64,000 nt of DNA from QNYZ01 sp964577615 (GTDB lineage Bacteria > Desulfobacterota > Desulfobacteria > Desulfobacterales > QNYZ01), in contig CAZNZW010000004.1 of assembly GCA_964577615.1 (NCBI GenBank), positions 19,015 to 83,014 on the forward strand, written 5' to 3'. The first letter of the stretch is position 1. The number at the start of each line of letters is the position of its first letter. Made by a program: the position numbers and the translations under genes. Below, in pieces: positions 59,142 through 64,000 of the stretch. The notes beneath the pieces were generated by a model. It did no database searches, was not told the origin of the DNA, and saw nothing but the letters and a program-made list of their open reading frames with translations.

Positions 59142-59987
59142 TCAGACGCTCCCGTAACTGTGCAGGCCCGGCAGATAATTGACAAAGAAATAGGTCACCA
59201 TCACGGCCGCAAATCCAATAATTGAAAGATAGGCGCTCCGTTTGCCATGCCAGTCCCACCGTACCCGGGCATGAAGCAGCGCCGCATAGACAAACCAGGT
59301 GATCAAAGACCAGGTTTCCTTGGGATCCCACTGCCAGTAGTGCCCCCAGGCGGAGTTGGCCCAGACGGCGCCGGTGATTATACCGGCGGTAAGAAAAATA
59401 AACCCGAACATGACCATCTGATGGGTCAATTCATCCAGCGCCCGCAGGTCGGGAAACATATCGAGCCAGCTGCCGCCACCGGCCGACACGGGCGCTGTTT
59501 GTTTGCCCAGATACATGATACTCAGGCCGAAAGCGACGGCAAATGCCGCATAACCGAAGAAACTGGTCATGACATGGACAATCAGCCAGTTGCTTTTCAG
59601 GGCCGGGATTAACGGCCGGATCCGGTCATCTACCTGCGGCGACAGCGAGGCGTACGCCATGGCCAGAAATACCAGAGGCATGATAAATGACCCGATGACA
59701 CGGTTTTTGTATTTGTATTCGATGACCAGATAAATAAATGCCAGCGAAAAACCAAAAAATATCAGCGATTCGTAAAAATTCGACAGCGGAGCGTGGCCGA
59801 TTCCCAGGCGATAGGATTCGGACCAGCGCATCATAATCCCCGCGCCATGCCCCACCAGCCCCACGACCGCGACCCAGGTTGCCAGCCGGGCCACCCCCGG
59901 TTTTTTAAACACCCAGGCCGCCAGATACATAAAGGCGGAAAAACCATATACAAATGTGATGATGGAAAGCAGCGTCGAATTTGTCAT
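59142..59987 (-). CDS. ccsA: Cytochrome c maturation protein CcsA/ResC (system II)
   Basis: A 281-residue inner-membrane protein with eight or so helices. It bears the WWD haem-handling motif W-G-H-Y-W-Q-W-D-P-K-E-T-W-S (about residues 223-236) and conserved His residues on flanking loops. With ResB it exports haem and attaches it to apocytochromes. AGAGG precedes the ATG. It lies between resB and qrcA, so its main client is probably QrcA. Nomenclature of CcsA/CcsB varies between databases. Confidence 0.92.
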   Translation of the reverse strand: MTNSTLLSIITFVYGFSAFMYLAAWVFKKPGVARLATWVAVVGLVGHGAGIMMRWSESYRLGIGHAPLSNFYESLIFFGFSLAFIYLVIEYKYKNRVIGSFIMPLVFLAMAYASLSPQVDDRIRPLIPALKSNWLIVHVMTSFFGYAAFAVAFGLSIMYLGKQTAPVSAGGGSWLDMFPDLRALDELTHQMVMFGFIFLTAGIITGAVWANSAWGHYWQWDPKETWSLITWFVYAALLHARVRWDWHGKRSAYLSIIGFAAVMVTYFFVNYLPGLHSYGSV

Positions 59988-60080
59988 TCGTGATACCTCT
60001 TTAAACGTCCACCCATATCAAATGGGATTGATTATATAGTCGTGCCAAAAGATTATATTGGCCTGCCATGACAGACGGCA

Positions 60081-61526
60081 TCATATTTTTTCCCGGCCCG
60101 CCGATAATCTGTCGGCCAGCCGCTGAACTTTTCGCTGCATCGCCATTTTGTTGCGATACGCTGTCCCGGCCACACGGACCACACTTTTCTTCCCTTTGGC
60201 TGTAATTTCAACCGCCACCTGCTCGTGGGCCATGAAAAAGGTAATAAAACAACCGGCCAGCATCAACAGGAACCCGCAGTAAACGATCCATACGCCCGGA
60301 TCCCGGGTGATCTCCAGCCCGGTGTAGTACCGCTTTTTCCCGTTTGCGGCCGGCATCTTTTTCCGGGCGCTCGGTTCCAGCACAGAAATAATTATCTTGC
60401 CGCGGCGCATTTTATCGAAATTGGCAAACCGCAGCGGCAGGGTCACCTCCACCGGCTCGGCCCCTTTTCCGCTCAGGATTCCCACGATCGCTTCCCCGAT
60501 GGCCTGCCCCATGAATTTGGCATCCGATACAAAATCCGTCACCACAAATTTTCCGAGGCCTTCGGGCAGATCAAAGGGTTCGCCGATCCGGGTTTTCTGC
60601 TGATAGGTCATCCCGCTGTCCCGGACCGCCAGACTCAAGACGATTTCTTCCGGTTTTTCAATCTTTGCTGCCGGCGGGGAGGGGCTTTCCGTTTCGCCAT
60701 AGCTGGATTGAAAGATATTGACCCCATTATAGCGCAGCGGATCGTTGACAATAATCGATTTTTTATACGTATCCCGGCCCTTTTCAATTATGACCAGATC
60801 AGAACGAAATTCTTTCGGCGCACCGTCCTTGTAAAAAGTAACAGAGAAACGATCGCAGCGGATTTTAAAGGGAAGCGGGATTTTCTGGCCGGTGCCGCGT
60901 GATCGAATATGATCAATCGTTTCTCCCTCCGGGATATTGACATAACCGTCAAAACCAAAAAGCGAGCCAATCACCGCACCCAAAAGCAGCAGGACCACGC
61001 TCAGGTGGACAATATAGACCCCCAGGCGGGACCAGCGCCATTTTTCGCCATAAACAATAAAACCTTTATCACTGGGCGATACCTGGATGTGCCCGTAAGA
61101 CTTTGATATCAGCGTTTCGGCGGCTGTCTTCATGGCCGGCGCCGATTCGGTCGACAGGAACTCCGTCGTTCCCGGTTTATTTTTGAATTTTCCGGATTTG
61201 AACCGGGAGCGCACACCGAAAACAATTTTCCAGATCCCGGGCAGACGATCAACGGAACAGACGATGATATTGACGGCCAGAATAATCGTCAGGGATTGAA
61301 ACCACCACGAATGATACATGTCACCCAGGTTAAGGATGGAAAACAGTCGGAAAAGGCCCTGACCGTAAGCACGCAGATATGTTTCGGGGGCCAGGTTCTG
61401 GGGAATCAGCGTACCAATAATAGATGTGGCCGCCAGCGTCAGCAGCAACGTGATTGTCAGTACTACCGATGCAAAAAATTGATATAATCGGCGCAGGGGA
61501 CTGGCGGAAACTGGTTTTTTGGACAT
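60081..61526 (-). CDS. resB: ResB/Ccs1-like cytochrome c maturation protein (system II)
   Basis: A 481-residue membrane protein: three N-terminal helices (around residues 15-40, 70-90 and 155-180), a large periplasmic domain (G-F-D-G-Y-V-N-I-P-E-G-E-T-I), and a last helix near 420-445. The ResB pattern F-F-A-S-V-V-L-T-I-T-L-L-L-T-L-A and I-G-T-L-I-P-Q-N appears at the start. The ATG at 61526 has AAGG upstream and is chosen over a longer frame. Works with CcsA in haem delivery. Confidence 0.92.
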   Translation of the reverse strand: MSKKPVSASPLRRLYQFFASVVLTITLLLTLAATSIIGTLIPQNLAPETYLRAYGQGLFRLFSILNLGDMYHSWWFQSLTIILAVNIIVCSVDRLPGIWKIVFGVRSRFKSGKFKNKPGTTEFLSTESAPAMKTAAETLISKSYGHIQVSPSDKGFIVYGEKWRWSRLGVYIVHLSVVLLLLGAVIGSLFGFDGYVNIPEGETIDHIRSRGTGQKIPLPFKIRCDRFSVTFYKDGAPKEFRSDLVIIEKGRDTYKKSIIVNDPLRYNGVNIFQSSYGETESPSPPAAKIEKPEEIVLSLAVRDSGMTYQQKTRIGEPFDLPEGLGKFVVTDFVSDAKFMGQAIGEAIVGILSGKGAEPVEVTLPLRFANFDKMRRGKIIISVLEPSARKKMPAANGKKRYYTGLEITRDPGVWIVYCGFLLMLAGCFITFFMAHEQVAVEITAKGKKSVVRVAGTAYRNKMAMQRKVQRLADRLSAGREKI

Positions 61527-61780
61527 ACGGCAACCTTTCGGGGATTGGACCCAAGAATGAACAGCCATATCAGATTTACCGGGGGGTGACAATAATCACC
61601 GAAAGTACACAGGTCACGAGCAGTATCACGGGCGCCATGGTATCAATGCGATTTGTCACCAGGGTCTGATCGCCGAATCGGCCGGAGTCACCTGAAAATT
61701 CAAACCTGCGCCCCGGCACCCTGTTTTCCCTGGCCCCGGAACGCCGACAGAAAAGTATTCTTTTACGGATACAGCCTGAA

Positions 61781-62014
61781 TCATTCAGAAAAAAAGGCCC
61801 ACCAGATGTACAGCCCAAAAAGGGTCGCTGTCACCAGGCTGTACAGATATGCCTTCCAGTTAAAATGCCGCTTGGCAATGCCCATGGCATCGGCCTCTTT
61901 GACACGGGTGCCGCACGAAAAACATTCCTTGGCATCGGGCGCCAGATATACCAGACATTCCGGGCATTTTTTCGAATCGAATCGGCGGGTGTTTCCTGTT
62001 GAACTTCCTGCCAT
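61781..62014 (-). CDS. Small zinc-ribbon membrane protein
   Basis: A 77-residue protein. Its N-terminal half has C-P-E-C and C-F-S-C (about residues 17-20 and 31-34), a zinc ribbon. The C-terminal half is one membrane helix (about 54-74). The second ATG (62014) has GAGG eight bases upstream and is preferred to 62020. It follows ppiD by 12 bases and is probably co-transcribed with it. The role is unknown. The gap 61593-61780 downstream holds no gene I can support. Confidence 0.72.
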   Translation of the reverse strand: MAGSSTGNTRRFDSKKCPECLVYLAPDAKECFSCGTRVKEADAMGIAKRHFNWKAYLYSLVTATLFGLYIWWAFFSE

Positions 62015-62026
62015 GATCATTGCCTC

Positions 62027-63922
62027 TTACAGCTGCTTAAATTCCGGTTTGATTTCGATTTCGCTCTTTTCTTTGAGCCGGGCCAGAAAAGTATTGTATC
62101 GTTTACGGGTTTTCTCGTTTTTCAAACGTTTGACAATCGCATCTTCCTGTTTGGCAAATCCTTCTGCGTCGGGCAGCTGCCGTTCTTTCAGCTGGATCAC
62201 ATAGAATCCCTTTTGTCCCTTGATCACCTGGTCGGCCATCTGTTTGGCCTGCGTCAGCTGAAACGCTTTCTGTGAAATGCCCGGCTCGGAGCCGATACCT
62301 GGAACAGGTGCATTCCGATTAAAAAAATCGGTGGTTTGCAGGGTTAACCCACGGGTCTTTCCCGCCGCCAGCGGGGAAGTGCCTTTTTTAATCTCAGCCA
62401 GCAGCGCGGTGGCATCTGCTTTTGCTTTTTTATCCTGCTGCATTTTGACCCAGTCCTGGCGAACCCGCTGGACGACATCGGCCAGCGGCGGAATGGCCGC
62501 CGGCTTTCGCTCAGCCAGCTGCAACAGGTAGTAGGCATTACCCAGTTCAAGAATATCACTGACTTCATTCGTATTAAGCGCAAATGCCGCCGTGGTGAAC
62601 TTATCTCTGCCCGCAGCGATTTCCGACGGCCCTTTTCGATCAAAATAGCCGGTCGTCATAACGGTCTTTTTCCGTTCCCGGGCCACCTGCGCCATGTCAT
62701 CATTTTCAAAAACAAGATCGAGAAACGATTCGGCATCGTCGTAGGCCATCTCCTTGGCCTTTTGCTCTGCCAGCGTCTTTTTGATTTTATCGGCAGACGA
62801 TTCCAGGGGCTGCTTTTTCGCGGGATTGATTTTTTCAACCTTGATCAGATGCCACCCGAAACGCGTCCGGACCGGGTCGCTGATTTCACCTTCGGCCATC
62901 GAAAATGCCTTGTCGGAAAACGGCGCCACCATGTCCTCTTTTTTAAATGCCCCCAGCAGCCCTCCCCGGGCCCTGCTGGGTCCTTCGGAATACGTTTTGG
63001 CCAGCGTTGCGAAATCCTTACCTTCCCGGGCCATTGCCAGGATATCCAGAATTTTCTTGCGGGCGGTTTCCACAGCCGCTTTGTCGGCGTCCGGGTCAAC
63101 TTTAATGATAATATGGCGCGCTTCAACGGTTTTGGGCGTGCTGAACGCCTCCGCATGATTGTCGTAATATTCCTGGACTTCATCGTCTGATATTTTTACC
63201 GGGTCCAGGTACTTGCCGGCATCAAATTTCACATATCGGACTTTTACCTTGGGATCTGTCTTATAATTTTCTTGATTTTTTTTAAAATATGCCGCCAATT
63301 CGGATGCCGTCGGTTTAAGCCCCTGGTACTGGTTCGGATCAACCATCAGATAATTAATCGACACGCTGGTGTTTTGCCAGTCGTACCATTGCCGGGCTTC
63401 CAGTTCCGATACCTTTACCTGGTCGGTGACGAAAAGGCGCAGGTTTTCGATGAGCATGGAATCCCGATAATCTTTTTCAAAGGCTTCGGGGGTCATGCGC
63501 AACTGGTTGATTGTCTGCTGGTAGGCATTGTTGTCAAAAGCACCGTTGCGCTGAAACGCCGGAATCGTCTGGATCGTTTCGCTCAATTCTTTGTCAGATA
63601 TTTTAAATCCCAGACGCCTGGCTTCGGCCAGCATGATCCGGCGATTAATAATCCGGTCCAGGGCCATTCTTTTTATACCCAGCATTTTAATGGTTTCGTC
63701 ATTCAGGTTGTTACCGAATTGCCGTTTAAACTGCTCCTGTAAATCATCGTAGGCCCGGTTGTATTCATTGTATCCGATCGGTATACCATCAACACTGGCC
63801 ACCACCGTGGCCTGGCGGTTACGAAAATTACCCACCCCCCAGAACATAAAGACCACAACAATCAAAGCCAGTATGACCTTGATCATCCAGGAACCGGCTT
63901 TTTTACGCATTAAATTGAGCAT
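62027..63922 (-). CDS. ppiD: Peptidyl-prolyl cis-trans isomerase, PpiD/SurA type
   Basis: A 631-residue periplasmic folding factor anchored by one N-terminal helix (about residues 14-32). A SurA_N-type helical region follows (about 35-190; R-M-A-L-D-R-I-I-N-R-R-I-M). A parvulin/rotamase domain (about 265-365) carries V-E-A-R-H-I-I-I-K-V and the G-x-L-G-x-F ... F-G-W-H-L-I-K-V-E pattern. A second, degenerate rotamase-like region fills the C-terminus. It helps fold outer-membrane and periplasmic proteins. Starts at 63922 behind AAGGGGAG. The final 78 bases of the window upstream contain no gene. Confidence 0.9.
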   Translation of the reverse strand: MLNLMRKKAGSWMIKVILALIVVVFMFWGVGNFRNRQATVVASVDGIPIGYNEYNRAYDDLQEQFKRQFGNNLNDETIKMLGIKRMALDRIINRRIMLAEARRLGFKISDKELSETIQTIPAFQRNGAFDNNAYQQTINQLRMTPEAFEKDYRDSMLIENLRLFVTDQVKVSELEARQWYDWQNTSVSINYLMVDPNQYQGLKPTASELAAYFKKNQENYKTDPKVKVRYVKFDAGKYLDPVKISDDEVQEYYDNHAEAFSTPKTVEARHIIIKVDPDADKAAVETARKKILDILAMAREGKDFATLAKTYSEGPSRARGGLLGAFKKEDMVAPFSDKAFSMAEGEISDPVRTRFGWHLIKVEKINPAKKQPLESSADKIKKTLAEQKAKEMAYDDAESFLDLVFENDDMAQVARERKKTVMTTGYFDRKGPSEIAAGRDKFTTAAFALNTNEVSDILELGNAYYLLQLAERKPAAIPPLADVVQRVRQDWVKMQQDKKAKADATALLAEIKKGTSPLAAGKTRGLTLQTTDFFNRNAPVPGIGSEPGISQKAFQLTQAKQMADQVIKGQKGFYVIQLKERQLPDAEGFAKQEDAIVKRLKNEKTRKRYNTFLARLKEKSEIEIKPEFKQL

Positions 63923-64000
63923 TGCTCCCCTTCCCTGTCAACTGATTTGGATAAATAATCGTATTTACTTTTTAAACATTTGAGGATATTTTAGATGGAA

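Noticed and set aside
61576..61656. 27-codon GTG-started frame with a hydrophobic stretch upstream of resB (minus strand)
   Set aside because: No ribosome site and no recognisable relative; could be chance.

Overview
The window reads as chromosome of a strictly anaerobic, respiring Desulfobacterota (deltaproteobacterial sulfate reducer, Desulfobacterales-like). The strongest pointers are a complete Qrc quinone-reductase operon, a lactate-utilisation operon (dld-lutABC), class I fumarase, sulfur-relay proteins (two DsrE-like proteins, a DsrH-like protein, TusA, YeeE/YedE), pyrrolysine-free methylamine-type methyltransferases with a corrinoid protein, and a probable selenoprotein. I saw no rRNA, tRNA, CRISPR array, prophage or intact insertion sequence. 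No gap between genes exceeds about 300 bases.

Layout. 1-6322: acetate metabolism, with the 5' end of acs, a DUF4212/solute-sodium symporter pair and a cNMP/CBS/DUF294 regulatory protein. 6462-7610: a cytosolic reductive-dehalogenase-like Fe-S protein, divergent from the lactate operon dld-lutA-lutB-lutC (7815-12447), to which a half-MFS/PlsC acyltransferase is coupled. 13734-22473: a long, tightly overlapping minus-strand operon (BPSS1780-like, RDD, SpoIIM, a membrane protein, DUF4129, DUF4350, MoxR, DUF58), a cell-envelope/stress module of the MoxR-DUF58 type, with a VOC protein upstream. 22730-28944: pepA, an SH3/AMIN protein, a fadD-like acyl-CoA ligase and fumarase.

29063-35527: a sulfur (possibly selenium) trafficking region, with YeeE/YedE, TusA, DsrE-like, a 57-residue DsrH-like protein and a second DsrE on the minus strand. 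Next come a DUF3373 outer-membrane protein, a MarR regulator with a nearby palindrome, and a three-domain rhodanese lipoprotein. In that protein an in-frame TGA falls exactly where domain 1 has a cysteine, and a bSECIS-like hairpin follows it. This is the most interesting locus in the window.

36873-49483: a C1/amine catabolic island. It contains an MtmB-family methyltransferase without pyrrolysine, a corrinoid protein, a FadR-type GntR regulator, an MttB-family methyltransferase and a four-gene polar-amino-acid-type ABC importer. It also has a ferredoxin/molybdopterin oxidoreductase pair, three tandem hairpins that no gene explains, and a class III aminotransferase with a decayed C-terminal copy beside it. 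Together these suggest uptake and demethylation of a methylated amino compound. The substrate cannot be read from the sequence.

49647-63922: comEC, murA, then the respiratory block transcribed leftward: ppiD, a zinc-ribbon membrane protein, ResB and CcsA (system II cytochrome c maturation), qrcA-qrcB-qrcC-qrcD and a 53-residue membrane protein. A strong intrinsic terminator closes the block. Qrc moves electrons from periplasmic H2/formate via cytochrome c3 to menaquinone, and the neighbouring ResB/CcsA pair would attach haem to QrcA.

All function calls rest on reading motifs and recalled family features. No database search was run.
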